This document shows positions 9,901 through 20,284 of a DNA stretch of 64,000 nucleotides, piece by piece. The stretch is from positions 1,984,001 through 2,048,000 of the forward strand of contig OY752142.1 of the NCBI GenBank assembly GCA_963573315.1, read 5' to 3'. The notes below the pieces were generated by a model. It was not told where the DNA came from. It searched no databases and saw only the letters and a list, made by a program, of their open reading frames with translations. The number at the start of each line of letters is the position of its first letter. Positions within the stretch are counted from its first letter, which is position 1. The position numbers and the translations under genes were made by a program. This DNA is from Entomortierella parvispora. Lineage: Eukaryota > Mortierellomycota > Mortierellomycetes > Mortierellales > Mortierellaceae.

Positions 9901-11838
9901 CCGAAGGTGTCAATGACTTTGCAGGAGCAATCTCGACGACCTTTTGATGGCGACGCTGAACCGAGCAGTCGCGCTCGAACAAGTGGATTACATTTCCTGC
10001 GCTATCGGCCAAGAGCTGAACCTCAATATGGCGAGGCTTGTCCAAAAATCGCTCAATGAATACAGTTCCGTCGCCGAAAGCTTGCTTGGCCTCAGAGGTA
10101 GCACGTTCGAAACCCTCGGCAAATTCAGCTTGCGAACGGACGACACGCATACCGCGGCCACCGCCTCCCATGGCAGCCTTGATAATAACTGGGAAGCCAT
10201 ACTCTGCAATAGACAAAAAAGAATTATTAGCTGGCAAAGAATATAATGACGGGGTGATGACGATAGCAACAACGAGCAGTATCAGCCACAATGTAAGCCC
10301 GTCATACTTTTGACGAAAGCCTCGGCTTCCTTGATGGACTGAATGGGTCCTGGGGTACCGGGCACAATGGGAACTCCGGCGGCAATGGCTAATCGGAACA
10401 AAGAGAAATAGTTCTGCGATCAGAGACATTGACGTGACTCCGTTGCGAGTCCGATGATGCATTTTTTCTGTTCTTTTTTCCCTCTGTTGTTGTCGTACCA
10501 ATATCGCGAGCTTTGGTCTTGTCTCCGAGAGATTCGATCACATGGGCATCCGGTCCAACAAAGGCTATGCCGTTGTCAGCGCACTTTTGTGCGAATCCTG
10601 CATTCTCACTGAGAAAGCCGTAACCAGGGTGGATCATGGAGACGTCGTGAAGCTTGGCAATGCGAATGATCTCATCCTGGGCAAGGTAGGCTGCCACGGG
10701 GGTGAACTTGCTGGGATCTCCGATCTGGTAGGCTTCATCGGCCTAGTGGAGAATAAAGAGAGAGAAATAGGATGACGTTGAGGTTTGTCAGTAGTGTGTT
10801 TTAAGCAATTGTGCTGTATCTAAAGTGGATCGGCCTTTGCTCCTTTTTGGTCAGGACGAGCATTCATCAGAATTAAAAGAAAAAAAAAAGTTCCCACAGG
10901 AGGTACAAAAAGTAGGAAGATTCAGTTGATCAGGCACCAGCAAACAAACACGCCCAGGTGACAAACAGAAAGAGAGCGAGGGGGTGTGGGTCACAGTGCA
11001 TGAGCCAGCAGAGGACGAGTATGATAGCTGGTATTGTCGTTATCAATGGTGGGATCAAAGAGGTGCACAAGCTCGAGGGCTTGCTATCTCCAATCTTGCT
11101 ATCGATTGATTGCCACACTATCGGTGTCTTTATCACAGGACCCAACCCAGAGGTGATGGATAATAAGAGAGCGAGAAAGGAAAAAAGGGAGTCACAGAAA
11201 TCCACTTTTCATCTCTGTCCGGCTCTCCCTCTCTCTGTCCGTCTGTCGCTCGGTGACTTTCTCGTGCCAACCAAACCCTCTGACTCCCTCGCTTCTTCAT
11301 TACACTATGACTGAAGCACACAATAGAAACTCTAACCCCGCATTCTGAGCATTCGCTTCTTTGGGCAGCAATCCTTCGCCTTGTGGTATTGTTCCTTCGT
11401 GGACTGACCTGCCTCTGACACACACACACACACACACACACACACGCCCCTACCCACAATCATGCTCCGTTGGATCCACTCCCCAAAGACCGAGACCCCT
11501 GGCCCATCGAGGCAGCGCTGGTTCCGGTTCTTTAGACCGTTGATACGGCCATAGTAAGCACTCTTCCTCTCTTTGTCTTGTTTCTGACACCAAGACTGTC
11601 ACTCATAGGCACTCCTACTTTGTCAGGGAGGTCTGTTTACCTTGTAGCGATGCATGCTTAGTCTATCCTCGTGCGAGAAAAGGGCAACGGTTTTCATGGA
11701 GAGCTCGTGGGCGGAGCGGAAGACGCGGATGGCAATCTCGCCTCGATTAGCAACCATGACCTTCTTGAGGACATCATCGGGTTTGCCGGTGGTCGAACGA
11801 CGGATCGTGTCGACCGAGTGTTCTTGATCGTGAACCAT
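6924..11838 (-). CDS. PYC: Pyruvate carboxylase
   Basis: Seven exons in transcription order: 11838-11641, 10742-10499, 10388-10308, 10203-9751, 9661-9117, 9030-8796, 8704-6924. The spliced product is 1178 residues, the expected size for fungal PYC. It converts pyruvate, bicarbonate and ATP to oxaloacetate (anaplerosis). Domains in order are biotin carboxylase ([13 protein letters not shown] near residue 30; [11 protein letters not shown]-binding loop; [14 protein letters not shown]), carboxyltransferase ([16 protein letters not shown], then [17 protein letters not shown]), the PYC allosteric/central region, and a biotinyl domain with [12 protein letters not shown], the acceptor Lys near residue 1142. 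The N-terminus has no targeting-type sequence, so a cytosolic enzyme is likely, as in other fungi. The first intron is unusually long (898 bp), while the others are about 70-130 bp. Confidence 0.97.
10743..11640 (-). other. Long first intron of PYC with a CA repeat
   Basis: 898 bp intron with GTAAAC donor (at 11640) and CACTAG acceptor (at 10743). It is several times longer than the other introns of the gene and contains a (CA)n run at 11418-11445. Open frames inside are not protein-like. No nested gene was recognised; intronic regulation is possible but not shown. Confidence 0.7.
11418..11445. repeat. (CA)n microsatellite in PYC intron 1
   Basis: Uninterrupted CA dinucleotide run of about 28 bp. 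Confidence 0.9.
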
Positions 11839-12897
11839 GACCTGGATAGATTTAAGTTCTTTGTTGCAAAGGTCAAGAATAGAGGAAATGGAAGAGAGAG
11901 AGAGAGGAGGAGGAGAGGAAAAGAGGGAGATAGAGAGAAAAAAAAGAGATGGCGGAAGAGAAAGGGAGAAAGAGAAGCGACTGGGAGTGAGGGAGAGTGT
12001 GAGAGTGAAGAAAAGAAAAGGGAGAGAGAGGAAGGAAAGAAAGAGAAGCGCAGAAGCAAGGCAGTTTTTGAAAATGATGATCCGTCGCGCAAGGGACGAA
12101 AGAAGAAAGAACGACGGGTGGTGACTGGAAACAGTGCAGGGAAATAACGGATTTTTGTTGGGCGATTGACTCTCTCACACACTCGTACCCCCCACCTCGC
12201 ACTCTCTGAATCACAATGTCTGCTTTGAATGGAACCCACTATTGGTATTGAATTGTACAGTACAGCTGTAGACTACTGTACTTGCCGACCGTTTCTTGAT
12301 CGATCTGCGATCCGACCTCCGACGTCTCGGCTCTTGCAGGCAACACCTGCTTTTCTCGTTCCCTTTGCGTGTCTGTGTGTCTGCGTGTCCGCCTGTCTGC
12401 CTGCATGTCTGTTTCCGACCCGCGCGATCGCACCCCGACTCTTAGACTTTTTCTCCGACTTGTTCTCTAGCACCACGACTATTCTCTACTCCCCTTTACG
12501 CGTTCTGGAGTCTCCTCCTCTTTTCTTCCAGGTGGCATGAGCTGGCAAGCGGAGAAAGAGAGAACGAGAGAAAGAGAGGAAGAGAGAACAAAAAGTCCAT
12601 CCATCTCTACAGCAACAACAAAAAAAAACTGGTCTGAGACCAAGAGACAGTTCGCCCGAAAGAGAGACATGGCCCCAGATCCTCCTTTCTTCTCGCGATC
12701 TCTTCCTCCAGGAGGCCGCCATCCTGGCGTCCGTCTGAGGCTGTGCGCGGTCTTCTTCAGTCCGGTCTCGCTTTGGAGGCCTCGATCCTGCGCATCTCAT
12801 CACCCTCACTCCATTCCATTCGTTCATTCATTCATCCCTTGCCCTCACCCTTGCTTTTGCTCGCTTTGTATTTGCCACTGCCCTTTTAATTTCCTGG
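11839..12897. promoter_or_regulatory. Divergent upstream region of PYC and the GPCR gene
   Basis: About 1.06 kb without a supported gene. 11875-12060 is strongly purine-rich on + (CT-rich on the PYC sense strand, typical of the leaders in this window). 12350-12880 is CT-rich on + before the GPCR start. Open frames here encode Arg/Lys/Glu or Ser/Phe/Leu low complexity. No defined promoter element was identified. Confidence 0.5.
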
Positions 12898-15800
12898 TTG
12901 CACAGAGGACTGTGGACTACGAGACTTTGCATGCCATTGCATGCTGCTGTTTCTGCTTCTGCTTCTGCTGTTAGTTACCCTTTATTCGTCACTTACCCGT
13001 GTCTTCACTCGCCGCCCAATCATCTACCTATGCTTCTTCCAACACGCTCCAAGACCGGAAAGAGGCAATGGCCTAGTGTAGGCACTCTAGCGGCCACAAT
13101 GGCCTGCTTCGAAGTCATTGTCGCGATTGCTGTCGCTCCAAACCCTCCTCAACCAATCTCGACCTCTCGCCTCAAAAGCCATTCATCCTGGCTTGCACCA
13201 AACCCTACTGCAAAGCAAGATCATGAGAGGAGGCAGTTCGCCCCGTGGTCACTGGGGACTCTCAGTCCTGCCCCGACCCAGACAAACCTGCCAACAAACA
13301 CTGCCGCCAACGCTGCTGCAATCTCTAGCACCGCACAAACCACCTTGTGTTCCTACACCAAGACACAACCCTACATGCCTCCTTTGCCGACACAGCTGCC
13401 GCGTCCGCCCACCAAACCGCGACTTTTAACAGACTTTGAGTACGATACAATGTGGGATCCCGACATGAACACGCTGCGCCTGGGTGTTCTCCTCAACTTG
13501 GATGCTGGGCCAAGGGAGCGAGAGGCAGTAATGGTCCGAAAAGCGCTATCAGTGATTCGCTTAGCCGTGAACAATGTAAACGAGAACCAAATCATCCCAG
13601 GACTGAACATGTCGATTATTGTTCGCGACAGTCAGAACCCTAGCTTGTATTCGCCCTCAGGAGGTTTAGCAGCGATTAATGGAGCTGGTCAACTGATCGG
13701 AGCAAAGGTTTGTGTGGACTGACACTTGCACAACGTCGCCATTTTTAACTACGCAGGCGAAAAGCAAGCAAATCTAATCGATAGCTGACGCGCATTCCTC
13801 ACAACAAAGGTCAGCGGTGTTATTGGAGATATCCGGTCAGATCTGACGCGTTACGAAGCTTTAATGACCTCCAGCGTACAGATCTCACAATGCTCATTTG
13901 CATCAGGTTAGGCCAATTCTATAACCTCATGCTACCCAATGTAGACGTATCACCGTCTTTGTCTCTAACAGCCCAAGGAAAAAAATTGCTTCTTGTCCAC
14001 TAGTAAACACAGTTCTTTCTGATTCTCGGACGTATCCGTACTTTTTTCGTACCATTCCCACAACAATTATTCTTCTGGACGCTATGCTTGATGTAATCCG
14101 CAGTATGGGCTGGAAACGGATATCTCTTATCTATGATATTGAGACATTGGGATGGTCAGGTATGAAGGAAATGAACAGACCCTATGAATGAGTGTCTCGC
14201 CAAATAGATATTACATTCACATCATTTATGATGCTGCTCTCTAGGTCGCGAGTATTTTTCTGCACGTGCAGCCAAGCTAGGGATCTATGTTTTGGCATAC
14301 CAACCCCTCTCGACAGCCGGTGTACCTTTTGATCCCACCTACAAGTTTGTTCGGGATCAAATTCAATCCACTCAATCTCGCGTTCAGGTGCTTATAGCAG
14401 CGGGAGATATTCAGAATGAATTGTTGCAGCAGATGAGGCAAGTCGAATTGGTTCGAAACCCTAGCCTTCCTGGATAATGACTAACAAGCTCCATTGTACA
14501 TTAGACAATTTGGATTGTTTTCGTCTGATTACGCTTGGGTCACTCTAAACGACATATCATCTCCACTTCGTCAGGAACCCGATGTGAAGGACTTTGACGG
14601 CTTGATAATGATTGATAACGGCTGGGAGATGAATGGTTACGATCCCTATGAAAACTTTCTTGAACAATGGCTAACGCTCAACCCAGAGGAGTAAGATTGG
14701 TTCACCAGTCGGCCTCGCACTCTTATTCTTGGTGGAGATACTCAATGCTGATCCTTTTTTTTTGTCGCTCTGACCTTCCCCAGATATCCGGGAGCAGGAG
14801 ATCCTACGGTTGATAACAATGAAGGCATGGCCTACTCTTGCGTGATGATGCTGGCCCATGCATACGCAGATCTGATCAACGGGGCTGTCCCAGACCCTTC
14901 ACAAATTCCCAATAGCCCTCTCATTCAGGAGCTCCTCGCTGGTGACCACACAGAGGATGTTCACGTTTCCGAAACCTACAGAAGCAAGCCGTACAGAGGA
15001 CCATCCGGACCAATTACCTTGGATGACAACGGCGATCGAAAAGAAGGGTAGCTATCCTATATATTTGGAATCCCTCACTCTTCTCCCTCCTTTATTTTTC
15101 CTTCTGCCTAACTTTTTTTTAATTGTTCCGCTTTCGTTAGGTACTATGTTGCTCTTAGTTTGAGAGACGGCAAAGCTGTACACTTTGGTTTTGTCTTTTC
15201 AGGAGAATATACCTTCATCAGAAAGCCATTCTTCAAAGAATCACACCCCGATCTCCCCAGTGACGCTCCTCCATGGGCCAGTAAGTGCAAGGCCAAAGAG
15301 GATCTAGTATATCTTTATTTTCCAACACAACAGTACTTACTCCACTACTTCTCCATGGTAGTCCAAAATCCTCAGTGGAACAGGGTGAGCGGGATTATTT
15401 ATGGAATTCTGTGTTGCTTGGGTATTGTTGCGACTTTGATCACCGCTGCTCTAGTGATCTATTTCAGGGACCATATCATCATCAAAGCTTCAAGGTAAAG
15501 TTTTCGCCTTGCCTGAAATTCATGTTTTCGCTGTAATCGCCTCCCCCTGACACCTTTCCTTATGTTCTTTTGCTCAGTCCAACATTTTGTATTTGTGAAC
15601 TCTTCGGCATTTTACTTGTGTTCATATGGTGCACTCTCCATATTGGCATTCCAAATCGAGCTATCTGCATCGCTCAGACCTTTATTCTCCCAATTGGTGT
15701 GACACTCCTCGTAGGGTAGGTTGCCTCTCATTTGGCTACGATATAATTGAACAAGACCAGCTACTCCTCCACTGATTACCATCCTAAACGACGCCTTAGA

Positions 15801-18800
15801 TCTCTCACTGTCAAGAACTACCGCATCTATCGAATCTTCAATTCTGTCACTGTCTCCAATCAAGCATTCCAGACTCGACTGCTGGTCCGCTACGTTGCTG
15901 TTGCAGTTCTGCTATGCGTGATCCCGATGGTGGTCGAAATGGCGGTGGATGCTCCTGCACCTTACATGATCAACATTAGGGCTTTTCAATGGGTCCGTTG
16001 CCGCGGAATCCACACTCAAACCTGGTGGGTGATCTCGTCTTCGATCATCCCCGCGTTATTGGTTCTTTTTGGTGTGTTCTTGGCCATCAAGACAAGAAAT
16101 GTTGTGTTTCTTTGGAATGAAGCGCGACAAATTTCACTTGTGCTCTAGTAAGAATATGTTTGGCAATCATGTAAACATCCTCATGTAAACATCCTCAAGG
16201 GGCCTAATTCCCTTTTTAATCGATTATTTTTTCCTACAGCAACGTACTTTTCTTCGCCATCATCATCGTTGTCTCACAGGCTTTCCCTATGGATCTCTAC
16301 CTCGCCACTTTTTACATCTCGATCGTGGGAACACTCTTTATAGATGCGTTGTCGTTGATCGTCCTATTTCCACCAAAGTTCTGGGGCATCTGGAAAAGTA
16401 TGCACAAAACATGGGGCGAAGACGGCCATCCTAATCCGCAGAACCAAGGAGGACTTGGTGGTGGTGGCGGTGGAGGCTTTGGTGGCGCAGCAGTCATGGG
16501 CCGAATGCCTGGTGATATTAAGGTCAGTGGAAGAGCTGCCATAGCACCTGCCGTCGCAGCCTTGGATCTGGAAACGGCAGGAGGAGACCGAAATCCAACC
16601 ACCTCGGAAAAATTCTTGGAACCTGTGTTCAATAGTAGAAGGAAGCGATCCACGAACGCATCCATCTCCACCTCTAATACAGGGATCTCAAAGATTGAAG
16701 GAAATCCATTGGGTGCTTGGATGAACTCACGGATTCCACGAAAGGGCTCTGCACCGATGACGGGGACGTTTCTCCCGGGTTCGTTCTCCTCTGAGTCTCT
16801 ATCCTTGGATGATGGTATCGATCCAGGGTTTGGTCGAAAAAAGAAGAATGGGGTCTCTAGTACAGCCGATCAGGATTTTTCTGGAGAGGATAATCAAGAG
16901 CACCAGATCGAGAGACTCGGTAGAAATGAGCTGAAAGCCACCGATGATGGAGCAGCAGGTGACGAGGAAGAACCAAAGGAACCTTTGAATACCGCTTTGC
17001 AGATGAATAGGACGTTTGGAAGTTCGTCCTCGGGTGCGCACAGAATGGTGAGTTCTATTACTTGATCCCTTTTCGTAAATGAAATGATGCAGTAAAGGTG
17101 CTAACACCTCAAGTGTCTTGTGCAATTACTCCGGATATATATAAATAGCTCGATGCCTACGTGGTAAGAAAAGTTCTACATCGCGGGAAAGAAGCTTGCC
17201 GTTTTTAGATCTAACACAGGCCCCCTCAACATATCAAACGACTAGTTTTTGCTGCCAATCCGTGTGCAGAAGAGCCGAATTGCGAGCCTTCTTTCTCACT
17301 GGTCCATGGCAACATTGATCTTGATGCCTGAAGCGCACGCGTTTCTTTCCGTGGACGTAAGTTGGACGTTGAACTACATGCGTTTAGGTCTGCCACATCA
17401 TCATCGCCAATTGCACTCTGTCTGAATCAGAGGTTAACTTCCTTTTTTTTTCTCGGTGAAAAACATGAAGAGCACTGATGGAAAATCAGCTAGCTATCTA
17501 ATGCTATCGATGTACCAGCTTCAGAAGGAGCCGGACCCGACTATCACAGTTACCACCTGCCATGCAGGAACTCTGCTGATTCGCTTCTCTAGTCAGCATC
17601 GACTAGACAGCTGGATGAATTTGTTCTCAGAAGAGGATCGTCAAGCACTCTCTGCCCGATCCGCATCTACTTCATCAACCAATTCAAACCCACCCTTTGC
17701 ATCTGGATATTCGAGTGGGGGAGGTGGTCCCGGTGGTGGAGCGGCGGTCCGCCGTAGATCTACTAACTTGGATGGTGTTCCCGACTCTATGAGTCAACCG
17801 ATCTCGAACATGCACTTCTCAGGGATCTCACCAGAGATGTCTGACATGGGCATTCCAGGTTTGAGAGGGCCTCCTTATCCGGATCCACCCATGGCCGCAC
17901 TTGCGCCGTCGTCCTGGACCTCCAGACTAAGCGCCTCTAATAGTCTGTCTCGACTTTGGAGCAGGAAGGACTCCGCAAAGTCGATAAGTGGAGCCAGCAG
18001 CCAGTCTGTCTATACGGCCAACAACACTTTTAACCTTAACTACAACCAATTTCCTCCATCCTTGCAAGACCCGTCTCAATTTGGGGCCGGAGGAGAACTT
18101 CATGAAGATCTGTCGAATGGCGCGGCTCGATGGGCCCGTGCCGGAGGCGAGTGGACAAGTACGGATAGCGACGCATCAAATTCTATACCCGCAGGACGCC
18201 AATCCAACGCCAATCGCCGAGAGAACAGCAACAGCTATGTACACAGGAAGAGCTTCCTAGGGATGGGCGCAGGGGAGACTGTAATTGAGGATAAAGACGG
18301 AGAACAGGAATCGTCTTTTGCAAAAAACAATCCTGACATAGCAGACACACAGGATGCCGTTCCCGTCGCAGATTTGGATGCTCGCGGCTCTTCTGTCTTG
18401 GCAGCGGTCCTTCCGTCGGTTTCTTTGGCAGATAATAGCGTGGACGATATTTCTATCTCCAAACCTAGCCAAGGAGAAGATGCTCTCAAAGACGAACAGA
18501 TCTCGTCTATCGCGCCTAGTCAAGAGAGCCAAGAGATCGGCGTTGGCCTGAATGCTCTCGATGTTGTAAACGCTACAAAATCCCTTCAGTCCGAGACCAC
18601 CTCTTCGGGGTCCGTGTTATCATATCAAACACACGACAAGTTAGCACCAATCGACCTTGCGAGGCCAGACCCTCCGTCCAATAGGAACTCCAGGATTACA
18701 GTCGACATCGACGATGATGACGATGACGATGATCTGTATGACCCCGAGTTTGGTATAGGAGGGGGTCAAAGGAGGAGACGTCGTCGAATTAAACCAAGTC

Positions 18801-19249
18801 GAATGAATACCGGCATCGCCGCTATTCCGTCGGCCGCTGTGATCTCAGCAGCAGCCGCGGCGGTTTCTGCCGGGTGGTCCGAGGGGGAAGCTCTTGCGGC
18901 TGCCATCGCCAACAGTCCGGCCCTGCCTCAAGTGTCCAGCAATGCGAGGCTCGGAGGGAATCGGTCCCGGAAGGAGAGCGTGGGCGAGGGTTACTTGAGC
19001 AGTAGCAGCGCCAGTTCGATGTATTCGAATCATGCCGGGGACTCGTCAGGATCAGGGACTCGCCACGTGGCGACTCGGATCTACACGGACCGCGTAAACA
19101 TGTCGCCGGCGGGCGGCAGCCTTGCAAAGCGAATGTCTGCTGGCGCAAGCTCAATTTTGTTGTCACCGGCACCGTCCACACCTCAGTCATCGTTGGCCAC
19201 AACTCCGACCGCCTCTCCTTTGGCACCCTATCCCCGTCGCACTGGCTGA
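12898..19249 (+). CDS. Class C (GABA-B-like) G-protein-coupled receptor with PH-like tail
   Basis: Thirteen exons: 12898-13707, 13810-13906, 14004-14159, 14245-14437, 14505-14690, 14784-15047, 15141-15494, 15578-15715, 15800-16147, 16240-17047, 17149-17163, 17270-17356, 17471-19249, giving 1744 residues in one frame. An extracellular ligand-binding (periplasmic-binding/ANF) module occupies about residues 190-640 (LRLGVLLNLDAG, VSGVIGDIRSD, KRISLIYDIETLGWSG). Seven membrane helices follow from about 652 to 897 (GIIYGILCCLGIVATLITAA is helix 1; YLATFYISIVGTLFIDALSL is helix 7). A Gly/Ser-rich cytoplasmic tail then leads to a PH-like segment (residues about 1119-1210, ending RLDSWMNLF with the conserved helix Trp) and a long disordered tail with an acidic DDDDDDDL run. 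The start is uncertain: the ATG at 12898 gives a signal-like N-terminus, while the ATG at 13030 also precedes a hydrophobic stretch. Intron 4 uses a GC donor. Ligand unknown. Confidence 0.85.
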
Positions 19250-19344
19250 ACCTCCAGATCTGTAGATAGCAACAACACGGCATCGTCTTCAGTGTAAATA
19301 GTTTGACATCGCAGACGACAAGCAGCATGTCTTTCACAAAGGGG

Positions 19345-19358
19345 AATAAAGGAATAAA
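19345..19358 (+). terminator. Tandem AATAAA poly(A) signals of the GPCR gene
   Basis: Two AATAAA hexamers (19345-19350 and 19353-19358), about 100 bp after the GPCR stop codon. Confidence 0.6.
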
Positions 19359-19847
19359 GTTTGCGCACAGACAGGTCATTTTGGTGGCGTAATCAGAAAA
19401 CAGCACAGCCAATTTGATCTGGGGCAGGGTGGGGAAAAGGGCAAAGAAAACCCATGGCAGCTCTTGTCATCGCGCCCTCGATTCGCTCTCTTTGGACGAT
19501 GCCATCAGAGTAAACTCGGGCCAAGAACAGGGAGACAGAGAAAAAGGGCAATGGATTTTGCCGGCTGCAGACAGAGACTGCCTCGAATTCCACAATCAAT
19601 CATTTCCACTCCAATCGCCCCGAGTCGACGCGCGGACACAAGAAGAAGAAAAGGCAAAGCTGGCTGCACCCTTGCGAGTGTGTTGCTTTGCTCTTGCGAT
19701 GCTGCTTCGCTTGCTTTGCAAGCCATGGTCGTTTCCTTTATCTTTCATTTTCAACCATCTTTTCCAGTTTTTTTCTCTCCCATCCAAGCATACGCCTCCA
19801 TCCCCCTCCCCCCACCCCTTTTCTTGCGCACAAACAAGTATCCAAGT

Positions 19848-19859
19848 CCCCCCCCCCCC
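19848..19859. repeat. Poly(C) tract, 12 nt
   Basis: Uninterrupted run of C in the leader region of the helicase gene. Confidence 0.9.
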
Positions 19860-19930
19860 ACACACACATTTTTGAAAGCAATCCTTTTGCTTCCAAGATA
19901 CCCCACAACCACTTCAACCACTTCACTCTA

Positions 19931-19950
19931 CCCCCCCCCCCCCCCCCCCC
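19931..19950. repeat. Poly(C) tract, 20 nt
   Basis: Uninterrupted run of 20 C residues upstream of the helicase gene. The true length may differ, because such tracts are error-prone in sequencing. Confidence 0.85.
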
Positions 19951-20193
19951 GAGCGAACACCAGTTCGTCTTTGACGATTCAAAGACGGAAACAAACAGAC
20001 AAGCAATATAGGCATCCAAGGTAAAAAACCTCACAGCTGCTGGTGGGCCAGCTCTTTCCAGGGGCTTCTCTTTTGCTTACATATGTCCCTCTCTATCATG
20101 CTATCATGCTTTTTTCCCCCTGTGCCACCACATACAAGATCAATACCACAAGGCTTTAGCCTGAACAAAAACAACGAAAAAGAACTGCAATTT

Positions 20194-20276
20194 GTAAGTT
20201 GGCCCATCATGCAAAGATCTCCCCCCCTAATGGATTCATCTGATCAAAAAGTGATGCACTGCACTTTGTTTTGTAG
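20194..20276 (+). other. Probable 5'UTR intron of the helicase gene
   Basis: GTAAGT donor at 20194 and TTTGTAG acceptor ending at 20276, 83 bp. Splicing places the ATG at 20285 eight bases after the junction. Supported by consensus only. Confidence 0.55.
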
Positions 20277-20284
20277 AACCGAAA

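Larger units (their letters stand above)
19250..20284. promoter_or_regulatory. 3' end of the GPCR gene and leader of the helicase gene
   Basis: About 1.03 kb. The left part holds the GPCR 3'UTR. The right part holds homopolymeric C tracts and a CT/CA-rich leader for the helicase gene. A 5'UTR intron is likely at 20194-20276, ending 8 bp before the helicase ATG. No other gene is supported. Confidence 0.55.

Noticed and set aside
11671-12147. Plus-strand frame of about 158 codons between PYC and the GPCR gene
   Set aside because: It is made of Lys/Arg/Glu runs from a purine-rich leader and overlaps PYC exon 1; it is not protein-like.
12537-12974. Plus-strand frame upstream of the GPCR start
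   Set aside because: It is Glu/Arg then Ser/Cys/Phe low complexity in a different frame from the GPCR.
18822-19412. Minus-strand frame of about 196 codons opposite the GPCR tail
   Set aside because: It is the antisense shadow of the Ser/Ala-rich GPCR tail and extends into the 3'UTR.
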